Assembly: GCA_016792565.1 (NCBI GenBank)
Contig: JAEUMK010000098.1
Location: 35,250 to 99,249, forward strand
Reading direction: 5' to 3'
DNA length: 64,000 nucleotides
Source of the DNA: Alphaproteobacteria bacterium
GTDB lineage: Bacteria; Pseudomonadota; Alphaproteobacteria; Micropepsales; Micropepsaceae
Made by a program: the position numbers and the translations under genes. The notes beneath the pieces were generated by a model. That model ran no database searches. It had not been told where the DNA came from and saw only the letters and a program-made list of their open reading frames with translations. Numbering within the stretch: the stretch's first letter is position 1; each line of letters opens with the position of its first letter. Shown here piece after piece: positions 40,877-48,246 of the stretch.

Positions 40877-43800
40877 CTAGAGGTCGTGCGGCTCGGCCGC
40901 CGCGATGCCGTGCAGCTTGGGACGGCCGCGGCGCGGGATCACCGTGTCGAGCGTCACCGCCATGGCGGGCAGGATGGTGACCGCGTTCAGCATGTTGATG
41001 ACGAACATGAAGGTCAGCAGCATGCCCATGTCGGCCTGGAACTTGAGGTCCGAGAACGCCCAGGTCGAGACGCCGATGGCCAGCGTGATCGCGGTGAAGA
41101 CGACCGCCATGCCGGTCTTCTCCATGCTCTTCTTGTAGGCCGTCGTGATGTCGTCGCCCTCGGCGAGGAAGTGCTGCAGGCGGTCGTAGATGTAGAAGGC
41201 GTAGTCGACGCCGATGCCGACGGCGAGCACCATCACCGGCAGCGTCGAGACCTTGAGGCCGATCCCCATGGCATACATGAACCAGTAGCCGAAGAAGGTC
41301 GCAAAGGTCAGCGGCACGGTGCAGCACAGCGTCGCGCGCCAGTCGAAGAAGGTGAAGATGACGAGCAGGACGATGACGCCGTAGACGATGATCGTCATCG
41401 GCATTTCCTGCTCGTGGATCTCCTCGTTCACGGCCGCCGCGATGCCGGAGTTGCCGGCCGCGAGGCGGATGTAGAACGAGGGCTCGACGCCGGCGATCTC
41501 GACCTCTGTGGCCTTCGAGACATCCTGGCCTTCCAGCGCCTTCTTGATGTCGGCCGAGAGCGGCGCGGCGACGCCCGGCGCGCCGAGCTGCAGCGGCACC
41601 GATGCGGTGAACAGCGTGTTGCGATGGGCGATCTCGCCGCCCGCCGGGGGCGCGATCTCGAAGGCGGTCGCCGCCGAGACGTCCTTGCCGGCGAAGGCCG
41701 ACATGATCTCGAGCGGCAGCCTTGCGCCGGGCTGGCGCGATTCGACCCGCAGCTCGCTCTCGGCGACGATCTCGCGCGACGCGCCTGAGCCCTTGACCGC
41801 CTTGAGCGCCAGGATCTGCTGGCGGCCGGGCACGGTGCCCGCCTTCGGCGTCAGCACGAGACCCGCCAGCCTGTCGGCCGGCACCGTCCAGATCTCGTCC
41901 GACTTGGCGAGAGGCTCGGTGCGGAAGGCGGTCACGGTGAGCGGCCGCTCGAGCGGGTCGCCTTCCTCGCGCAGCTGGGCCGAGTAGGTGAGGCCGTCGA
42001 GTTCGGCCGGGGTCAGCGTCCAGGTGCCGTTCTTGTTGTCGACGCCCTTGTTGAGGGCCGGCGGGATGGACTTCACGTCGCGCCAGTCCTTCACCGCCGC
42101 CACGACGTCGGCGATGGTGCCTGCCTTGCCGTTGGCGAGGAAGGCGTGGATCGGGAGCAGCGTGCACTCGGCGTTCAGAACGCCGGCCGTGGAGGGAATC
42201 GGGCCGGTCGCCTGGACGAGCGAATACTGGTTGTGCGGCAGGCCGCGCCATTTGAGGTTGCCCTCGTACCAGCCGGCGTTGAGCTGCTTGGCGAGCTCGG
42301 AGACCGAGACGACGGCGACGACGCCGGGCACGTTGCGCAGGTGCCAGGTGAGGCGGTTCATGTACTCCATGTAGGGGTACTTGATGCAGGCCTGCGGCGG
42401 CGCCTCGACCACCACCGTGAAGACGTCGAGCGCCTGGTTGAAGGTCGAGGAGATGGTGCGGGCGTCGATGTTGTAGCGGTGCTCGGCCTTGAGTTCCGGC
42501 ATGCCGGCATGGACGTCGCCGATCTGGCGCTGCAGGCCGAAATAGACGGCGATCGCGAAGACGAACCACGAGCCGATGAAGAGCGGGATGGCGACCCGCT
42601 TCTCGGCGACGACGCCGAGCACGCCGACCAGCTTCTTGGCGCGGGTGCGCTGCGCCACCACGATGGCGCGGTAGTCGCCCTTGAAGGTCATCAGCGAGGC
42701 GAGCAGCGGCAGCATGATGAGATTGGTCATGATCTTCATGCCGACGCCGACCGAGGAGGTGATCGCCAGCTCCTGGATCATCGGGATGGGGACCAGATAG
42801 AGCGTGGCGAAGCCCGCGCCGTCGGTGACCAGGGCCATCATGCCGGGAATGAAGAGACCGGCGAAGGCGTAGCGCGCGGCCTTTTCCGGCGTCATGCCCT
42901 GGGCGAGGCCGTCGGTCAGCAGGTTCATCTGCTGGATGCCGTGGCTGACGCCGATGGCGAAGACCAGGAACGGCACCAGGATCGCCAGCGGGTCGAGGCC
43001 GAAGCCGAACAGCGTCAGGAAGCCGAACTGCCAGATCACCGAGACGAGCGAGCAGCCGACGGTGAGGAAGGTCAGCGACCAGGAGCGGCAGTACCACCAC
43101 ACCGAGGCGATCGTCAGCACGAAGGCGAGGGCGAAGAACTTGTAGACTTCCTGCGCCCCGTTGCCGATGTCGGCGAAGGCCTTGGCGAGGCCGATGACGT
43201 GGACGGTGAAGGCCGGCTCCTGGTCGGCGACGGCGGTCTGCCAGGCGTCGAGCTCGGCCTCGATCGCCGCATACTGCTCGGCGGGCTTGAGGTTCTTCGC
43301 GCCGATCTCGTCGAGCTTGGCCTTGAAGGTGGGGTAGTAGCTGCCGACGACCGGGCCGTAGTTCAGCTCCATGGTGGGCAGCTGGGCCTTGAGGCCCTCG
43401 ACATAGGCGCCGCATTCGGCCGGGATGTAGAGATCCTCGCCGAACGCCGATCCGACCTTGGCGATGGCGTCGCCGACCATGCCTTCCGACGGCTTGGGGC
43501 ATTCGGCGGCCGCCTTGCGGCGCTGGTCTTCCAGGCGCTCGCGCACATACCAGAAGGCGGGGCCGCCGGCCCCTTCGTAGCGCTGGCGGATCGTCGTCTC
43601 GATGCGGTCGTTGAAGTCGAAGAAGTCGAGCTTGGCGCCGGTCGTCGGGTCGAACTCGAGCAATTCGGCCTGGACCATCGCGCCGGTGAAATCGTTGGAG
43701 ACCAGACGGCCGACGAAGCCGCCGCGGATGACGTTGGACTGGACCTTGGCGAGGCTTTCGGGGCGGCCGACATTGCTGGGCGTCGTGGTGCCGCCGATCA

Positions 43801-44191
43801 CGTCGTCGGCGCTGATGCCCTCCTCGGTGATCTCGAAGAAGCGCGTGTTGGGGGTCCACAGGCTGGTGACGGTCTTGCGGTCGACGCCGGGGATGAAGAA
43901 CAGGTCCTGGGTGACGCCGTTCAGCGTGGCGAGGAAGTTCTCGTTCCACATGCTGCCGGGCGTCGTGTCGCGCGAGCGCAGGACGACGATGATGCGCTTC
44001 GCGCCGGGCAGGCTCTCGCGGTACTGGCTGAACGTGTCGACATATTCGTGCCCGGCCGGCCACTGCTTCTCGATGCCGGGATCGATCCTCAGATCGAGCG
44101 CGTTCCAGAACATGAAGGCGGTGAACCCGGCGAGCGCCAGCAGGATCCACGTGCGGAAGGCGAAAACGAAATTCTCGAGCGACTTGATCAT
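40877..44191 (-). CDS. MMPL/RND-superfamily exporter with adhesin-like repeats in the second periplasmic loop
   Basis: 1104 residues from ATG 44191 (MIKSLENFVFAF); the frame is open upstream but only this start begins with the first helix. Layout: helix 1 (about 14-31), periplasmic loop 1 (32-350), helices 2-6 (351-502), helix 7 (533-551), loop 2 (552-930), helices 8-12 (931-1085). Typical RND motifs: VGIGVDYAFYIYDRLQH and FAIGVSHGIQQMNLLTDG. This fits the COG1033 'predicted exporter' group. Loop 2 carries an extra block of about 200 residues (716-915) with GTWTLTPAELDGL and EIWTVPADRLAGLVLTP, a pattern known from Ig-like repeats of giant adhesins. The cargo may be a lipid or hydrophobic compound. 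It diverges from the diiron protein gene. Confidence 0.88.
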   Translation of the reverse strand: MIKSLENFVFAFRTWILLALAGFTAFMFWNALDLRIDPGIEKQWPAGHEYVDTFSQYRESLPGAKRIIVVLRSRDTTPGSMWNENFLATLNGVTQDLFFIPGVDRKTVTSLWTPNTRFFEITEEGISADDVIGGTTTPSNVGRPESLAKVQSNVIRGGFVGRLVSNDFTGAMVQAELLEFDPTTGAKLDFFDFNDRIETTIRQRYEGAGGPAFWYVRERLEDQRRKAAAECPKPSEGMVGDAIAKVGSAFGEDLYIPAECGAYVEGLKAQLPTMELNYGPVVGSYYPTFKAKLDEIGAKNLKPAEQYAAIEAELDAWQTAVADQEPAFTVHVIGLAKAFADIGNGAQEVYKFFALAFVLTIASVWWYCRSWSLTFLTVGCSLVSVIWQFGFLTLFGFGLDPLAILVPFLVFAIGVSHGIQQMNLLTDGLAQGMTPEKAARYAFAGLFIPGMMALVTDGAGFATLYLVPIPMIQELAITSSVGVGMKIMTNLIMLPLLASLMTFKGDYRAIVVAQRTRAKKLVGVLGVVAEKRVAIPLFIGSWFVFAIAVYFGLQRQIGDVHAGMPELKAEHRYNIDARTISSTFNQALDVFTVVVEAPPQACIKYPYMEYMNRLTWHLRNVPGVVAVVSVSELAKQLNAGWYEGNLKWRGLPHNQYSLVQATGPIPSTAGVLNAECTLLPIHAFLANGKAGTIADVVAAVKDWRDVKSIPPALNKGVDNKNGTWTLTPAELDGLTYSAQLREEGDPLERPLTVTAFRTEPLAKSDEIWTVPADRLAGLVLTPKAGTVPGRQQILALKAVKGSGASREIVAESELRVESRQPGARLPLEIMSAFAGKDVSAATAFEIAPPAGGEIAHRNTLFTASVPLQLGAPGVAAPLSADIKKALEGQDVSKATEVEIAGVEPSFYIRLAAGNSGIAAAVNEEIHEQEMPMTIIVYGVIVLLVIFTFFDWRATLCCTVPLTFATFFGYWFMYAMGIGLKVSTLPVMVLAVGIGVDYAFYIYDRLQHFLAEGDDITTAYKKSMEKTGMAVVFTAITLAIGVSTWAFSDLKFQADMGMLLTFMFVINMLNAVTILPAMAVTLDTVIPRRGRPKLHGIAAAEPHDL

Positions 44192-44674
44192 CCGGCAGTT
44201 CCCTGGGCCCCGAGGCGGGCTGGCGTGCACACGTCTCCGGCCGTATGGCGACCGGGCGGACCGCAAAGAACCGGCATCGGCGCCTGCAGCCCCCAAGGGG
44301 AGCCGGGCGCGCGGCGATATTCCTGGCGATTCCTATCGTTCCATACGGCCAGGACCTCAGGCGGCGACGCCGCCCTCACCCCCGCTCGCCGCAGTCCCCC
44401 AAGACCGCGACGCACCCTATGTCCGCCTCTCGTGCGGGCCCAGCCCGCCCGGAAGCGGGGCGCACTCTGGAGCGGCGGAAAACCGAGGTCAATCAAGATT
44501 TCCGTGCCTGACGCGGCGATACGTGCCCGGCAGATCGTGGAAAACGACACATAAATGACGCAGTCGTCACTTTAATGAATCTGACGCATGCGTCATTTTC
44601 ATTGACTTTCCGGGGCGCCGCGGGCACCCTCGCCGGCGATCCGGAAACAATACCGGCCGAGGAAGGACCTTACG
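44192..44674. other. Divergent intergenic region between the RND exporter and the diiron protein
   Basis: 483 bp without a convincing gene. Open frames here (for example 44188-44550 on the minus strand) are Arg/Gly/Pro-rich with no start signals or family features. The last 130 bp become AT-richer and contain two palindromic operators (44556-44595) and probably the promoter of the plus-strand gene. A GAGGAAGGA ribosome-binding stretch at 44659-44667 precedes the ATG at 44675. Confidence 0.6.
44556..44595 (+). promoter_or_regulatory. Twin palindromic operators (TGACGCA-type)
   Basis: TGACGCAGTCGTCA at 44556-44569 and the perfect palindrome TGACGCATGCGTCA at 44582-44595 share the arms TGACG...CGTCA and lie 26 bp centre to centre, about 80-120 bp before the ATG at 44675. 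Two near-identical dyads on similar helical faces are typical of a dimeric repressor such as a TetR-family protein. No regulator gene is present nearby. Confidence 0.75.
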
Positions 44675-45802
44675 ATGAGCGCTCCCCTGCAGATCACCAA
44701 GGACAACGCCTACGACGCGGTGGATCCCAAGGATTTCCCGTCGATGATGGACGTGGACCGCTACAACGCCCGCTCCACCGCCTTCGACAAGATCATCTCC
44801 GCGACCCATGACCATTTCTGGGATCCGCTGGACAAGAAGTACATCGACTTCACCGCGCCGTTCGACATGGAGAACGAGGCGCTGCTGCCCGACGACATGT
44901 TCCCGATCTTCGCCACCCGCGTCGGCGAGAAGCTGACGGGCAAGGACAAGGTCGCCTTCATCAACGAGAACGTGCGCTGGATGCTGTCGGCCATCCTGCA
45001 CGGCGAGCAGGGCGCGCTGTCGCTCTCGGCCTCGCTCTGCCACATCCTGCGCGACCCCGGCGCCCAGGAATACGCCGCCAACCAGGCGCGCGAGGAAGCC
45101 CGCCACGTCGCGGCCTTCACCAAGTATGTCCATGCCCGCTGGGGCACGCCGCTTCCGGTCGGCCCGACGCTCGGCAACCTGCTGACCGAAATGGTCAACG
45201 CGCCCGAGGTCTACAAGAAGATCGTCGGCATGCAGATGCTGGTCGAGGGCCTCGCCATGGGCGCCTTCGCCACCATGTACAACAAGGCGCGCGATCCGCT
45301 TCTGGTGAAGCTGATGCAGCTCGTCATGACCGACGAGGCGTTCCACCACAAGTTCGGCAAGATCTGGGCCGACCGCACGATTCCCAAGCTGTCCGCGGAC
45401 GAGCAGAACATCATCGAGGACTGGGCCGCGCACTGCTTCCAGACCCTCTTGTTCAACCTGATCAACCCCGAGCAGATGAAGGACGTCTACGCCAAGTTCG
45501 GCATCGACTGGCAGGACGCCCAGGCCGCGCTGGTCGAGGCGATCACCGACGACGAGCGCCGCGAGCGGATGCGCGAATCGAGCGACATCTTCCGCGTCCT
45601 CATCAAGACGCTGCTGAAGGCCGGCATCATCACCGAGCGGACCAAGGCCTTCTACCAGACCTATGTCGACATGGACGAGCTGAAGGCCGAGGGCGACCAC
45701 ATGGTCGGCGACGACATCGCCGAGGAGGGCATCAAGTACCTCCAGGCCATCAATTTCGGCGCCAACGCCAAGACCGGCTCGATCCTGATGGCCGCCGAGT
45801 AA
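44675..45802 (+). CDS. Ferritin-like diiron protein (putative oxygenase)
   Basis: 375 residues. The helical-bundle diiron ligands are visible in order: Glu111 (ILHGEQGALS), Glu141 and His144 (REEARHVAAF), Glu191 (LVEGLAMGAF), Glu221 and His224 (DEAFHHKFG). This is the E...ExxH...E...ExxH arrangement of ribonucleotide-reductase-R2/AurF-like oxygenases. No signal peptide, so it is probably cytoplasmic. It is controlled by the twin operators and faces the RND exporter, so a lipid- or hydrophobic-compound-modifying role is plausible but unproven. Clean GAGGAAGGA ribosome-binding site; a strong terminator follows 24 bp after the stop. Confidence 0.85.
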   Translation: MSAPLQITKDNAYDAVDPKDFPSMMDVDRYNARSTAFDKIISATHDHFWDPLDKKYIDFTAPFDMENEALLPDDMFPIFATRVGEKLTGKDKVAFINENVRWMLSAILHGEQGALSLSASLCHILRDPGAQEYAANQAREEARHVAAFTKYVHARWGTPLPVGPTLGNLLTEMVNAPEVYKKIVGMQMLVEGLAMGAFATMYNKARDPLLVKLMQLVMTDEAFHHKFGKIWADRTIPKLSADEQNIIEDWAAHCFQTLLFNLINPEQMKDVYAKFGIDWQDAQAALVEAITDDERRERMRESSDIFRVLIKTLLKAGIITERTKAFYQTYVDMDELKAEGDHMVGDDIAEEGIKYLQAINFGANAKTGSILMAAE

Positions 45803-45826
45803 GGCGCCGCGACCCTTCGGGTTTGG

Positions 45827-45856
45827 AAAGGGCGGAGCTTGGGCTCCGCCCTTTTT
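45827..45856 (+). terminator. Intrinsic terminator of the diiron protein gene
   Basis: Stem GGGCGGAGC/GCTCCGCCC (45830-45838 with 45843-45851), loop TTGG, then TTTTT at 45852-45856, with a flanking AAA that can extend the pairing. It may also serve the convergent minus-strand gene because AAA precedes the stem. Confidence 0.92.
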
Positions 45857-45883
45857 CATTGGGCCGTCTTCACGGATTCGGCA

Positions 45884-47197
45884 TCACTGGGCCGGCGCAT
45901 CCGGCGGCGGCAGCGCGATCCGCACGACGACCGTCTCGGCGAAGGGGGCCTCGCCCAGCACCGCGCCGTCGGGGCCGAAACGGTCCCACTGGCTGTTGGC
46001 CACGTACCAGAAGGCGCCGTCCCAGATCGCGCCGAGCGTGATCTCGTGGTGGAAGGGCGCATTGGCGCTAAGCACCTCGGCCGATTGCACATAGTCCCAT
46101 TCGGGCCCGAGCCGGAGCCGCAGCACGCGCTGCGGCGCGACGCCGTTCTGGGTGGCGATGAGCGGCCCGGCGCCGGCGAGGCCGTCGAGACCGAGCAGGG
46201 CGACACTGGACGGCGCGCTCAGGCGGGTCACGGCCTGCGTGGCGACATCGATCGAGAAGAGCCCCATCGCATAGTCGGCGACGACCAGCACCGCCCCGTC
46301 CGCGACGACCGCAAGACCCTGCGGCGAGACATAGCGCTGGTCCGGCGCGAAGGGCTCCAGCGCCTCGGCATCCGGCGCGAGGCGATAGAGCGCGCCGTTG
46401 GCGTCGCTGGCATAGACGGTGCCGTCGGGCGCCACGGCGAGATCGCCGAGCGCCGCCTTGGCCTCGGGCCCCAGCACCGCCTTGCGCCGCAGCGCCCCGG
46501 TCTCAAGATCGAAGGCGAAGACCCCGGCCGCGCCGTGTTCGGCCGCCGCGACGCCCTCGCTCTGCGGGCCGGCAGCGCTGGCCGCCCAGAGGAGGCCGCG
46601 CGGCGCGTCGACGGCGAGGCCGAAGACGCTCCACAGCCCGCCTTCGCCCGGCGGCACGAAGTCGCGGACGACGCCGTTCTCGACCACCACGATGCGGCGC
46701 TGGCGCACGCTGGAGGCGAAGAGCCGGCCGCTGGCCGCATCGATCGCCACGCCCTCGAAGAGGGCGCTGCCCTCGCCCAGATGCGCGGCGATCTCCGGCT
46801 CGCCGACCGGGTTGGTGTTGCGGGCGATGCCGGCGAGGACGCCGATGAACTGCGGATTGTAGCGCAGCGCCGCGAAGGCGTCGGTTTCGCCCAGATTGGC
46901 GGCAAGGCCCATGGTGACGAATTGCTGGAGATGGGTCAGCGCCTCGGCGGCCTTGCCCTGGCGGGCCTCGACGCCGGCCAGCGACAGGATGAGGCCGGGG
47001 TGCCCGGGGCGCAGTTCGAGCGCCTTTTCCAGCGCGCCCTCGGCGGCGGCATAGTCGCCGCGCGCTTCGGCGGCGGCCGCCTCCTCACGCAACGCCTGCG
47101 CCTTGAGGAAGGACGGCGAGGCGGCGGCGGCGGCCCCGATCAGGCCGCCAGCGAAGCCAAGAGCGAGCGCAAGGCGGGCAGCATCAATGCCGCGCAC
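45884..47197 (-). CDS. Secreted TPR plus NHL/SMP-30-like beta-propeller protein
   Basis: 437 residues with an N-terminal signal peptide (LALALGFAGGLIGAAAAA). Residues about 30-100 form a tetratricopeptide-type helix pair (ALREEAAAAEARGDYAAAEGAL, LRPGHPGLILSLAGVEARQGK). From about 150 on there are regular beta-propeller blades: ALFEGVAIDAASGRLFASS, GLWSVFGLAVDAPRGLLWAAS, ALGDLAVAPDGTVYASDANG and VSPQGLAVVADGAVLVVADY. This suggests a periplasmic sugar-lactonase-like or binding propeller. The enzyme metal ligands cannot be confirmed. It lies 99 bp downstream of another small secreted-protein gene on the same strand. Confidence 0.8.
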   Translation of the reverse strand: MRGIDAARLALALGFAGGLIGAAAAASPSFLKAQALREEAAAAEARGDYAAAEGALEKALELRPGHPGLILSLAGVEARQGKAAEALTHLQQFVTMGLAANLGETDAFAALRYNPQFIGVLAGIARNTNPVGEPEIAAHLGEGSALFEGVAIDAASGRLFASSVRQRRIVVVENGVVRDFVPPGEGGLWSVFGLAVDAPRGLLWAASAAGPQSEGVAAAEHGAAGVFAFDLETGALRRKAVLGPEAKAALGDLAVAPDGTVYASDANGALYRLAPDAEALEPFAPDQRYVSPQGLAVVADGAVLVVADYAMGLFSIDVATQAVTRLSAPSSVALLGLDGLAGAGPLIATQNGVAPQRVLRLRLGPEWDYVQSAEVLSANAPFHHEITLGAIWDGAFWYVANSQWDRFGPDGAVLGEAPFAETVVVRIALPPPDAPAQ

Positions 47198-47296
47198 GGG
47201 CAGGCCCAGCCGCGGCGATCTCGAAGGACGGCATCATCACGTTTTCACTCCCTGCCGCAGCGTGCCCCGTTCCTGGCCGCCGGGGCAAGCAGCCGT

Positions 47297-47641
47297 TCAG
47301 GAGACAGCGCCGCCGAAGGCGCCGCAGTTCTGGGTGATCGTCCAGATCGAGTACTGGAAGTAGTCGACGTCCTTCAGCATGCACTCGGCGCCCGTCGCGT
47401 CGACCAGCTTCATGTCGTAGAGGCCGTTGGCGAGGTCGCGGAAGGTGAAGCTCGCCCCCGGTGCGATCTGAGCGCCCTGCAGGAGGTCGGGGCCGAAACG
47501 GTCGACGTCGATCGGCGAGACATAGACATGGGTGATCGCCACCGGCGATTCGTTGCGCAGGCTCAGCTTGCCGGCCTGCGCCAGGACGGGCGCCATGGCC
47601 GCAGCCGCGGCGAGCGCCAGGGTCATCACAAGCCGTTTCAT
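47297..47641 (-). CDS. Small secreted protein of unknown function
   Basis: 114 residues with a signal peptide (MKRLVMTLALAAAAAMAPVLAQAG). The mature part is a short beta-rich domain: KLSLRNESPVAITHVYVSP, then GPDLLQGAQIAPGASFTFRDL and GLYDMKLVDATGAECMLKDVDY, with two Cys (ECML and TQNCG) that could form a disulfide. The pattern of a surface-exposed beta sandwich with a G-x-Y-D-M-K-L strand resembles small periplasmic domains found next to metal- or stress-related genes, but no family is recognised. Probably co-transcribed with the downstream propeller protein. Confidence 0.75.
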   Translation of the reverse strand: MKRLVMTLALAAAAAMAPVLAQAGKLSLRNESPVAITHVYVSPIDVDRFGPDLLQGAQIAPGASFTFRDLANGLYDMKLVDATGAECMLKDVDYFQYSIWTITQNCGAFGGAVS

Positions 47642-47718
47642 CGCCGCCTCTCCTTCGCCTTCAATCCGGACCCGCCTTCCGGCATGATCGGCCCCGACCT
47701 GGGGCGGAGTTATGGCCG

Positions 47719-48168
47719 ATGGATGGTGAATGGTCCTTGAACGCCCCGGCGGTGGCGCGCGGCGTCCAGCGGTGCCTCTATGCCCTCGGCTATGCGCCGC
47801 TGACCGAGTTCGTCCTGCCGGACGGCGCGCGGCTCGACGTCGCGGCGCTCGGACCTTCAGGTGATATCGTGGCGGTCGAAATCAAGGTCAGTGCCGCGGA
47901 TTTGCGCGCCGATCGCAAGTGGCCGGGATATCTCGACTTCTGCGAGCGCTTCTATTTCGCCATCCCGCTGGGTTTCGACGCGGCGCTGGTGCCGGAGGCG
48001 CCGGGCCTGATCGTCGCCGATCGCTACGGCGCCGAGATCGTGCGGGAAAGCCCCGTCCGGCCGCTCAACGCGGCGCGCCGCAAGGCGCTGACCCTGTCGT
48101 TCGCGCGCGTCGCCGCGGCGCGCATGCTGCGCGGCCTCGACCCGGACGCCGCGCTGCTGCCGCCCTGA
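47719..48168 (+). CDS. mmcB: MmcB family DNA repair protein
   Basis: 149 residues. The PD-(D/E)xK-like nuclease core is visible: LTEFVLPDGARLDVAALGPSGDIVAVEIKVSAADLRADRKWPGYLDFCERFYFAIPLGFD, with Asp, then E-x-K, as the likely active site. In Caulobacter, MmcB is an alphaproteobacteria-specific repair protein induced by the mitomycin/DNA-damage response and linked to lesion bypass. The start ATG at 47719 is close to the divergent secreted gene (77 bp). It ends at a shared hairpin with the EP-rich protein gene. Confidence 0.85.
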   Translation: MDGEWSLNAPAVARGVQRCLYALGYAPLTEFVLPDGARLDVAALGPSGDIVAVEIKVSAADLRADRKWPGYLDFCERFYFAIPLGFDAALVPEAPGLIVADRYGAEIVRESPVRPLNAARRKALTLSFARVAAARMLRGLDPDAALLPP

Positions 48169-48180
48169 CGGACGGCGCCC

Positions 48181-48225
48181 GAGACGCAGACAGGGCGCCC
48201 GGTCAGGAGCGCCCTGTCTTGTCTC
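48181..48225. terminator. Long bidirectional hairpin between mmcB and the EP-rich protein gene
   Basis: An 11-bp perfect stem (48188-48198 with 48209-48219) around a 10-nt loop, extended by GAGAC/GTCTC (48181-48185 with 48221-48225). It lies between the convergent ends of the two genes and can work for either strand. Confidence 0.75.
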
Positions 48226-48246
48226 AGCGCGGACGGGCCGCGCGCC

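Noticed and set aside
44188..44550. 120-codon minus-strand frame upstream of the RND gene
   Set aside because: Arg/Gly-rich, no ribosome-binding site, overlaps the exporter start by a few bases and covers the start of the operator region; considered non-coding.
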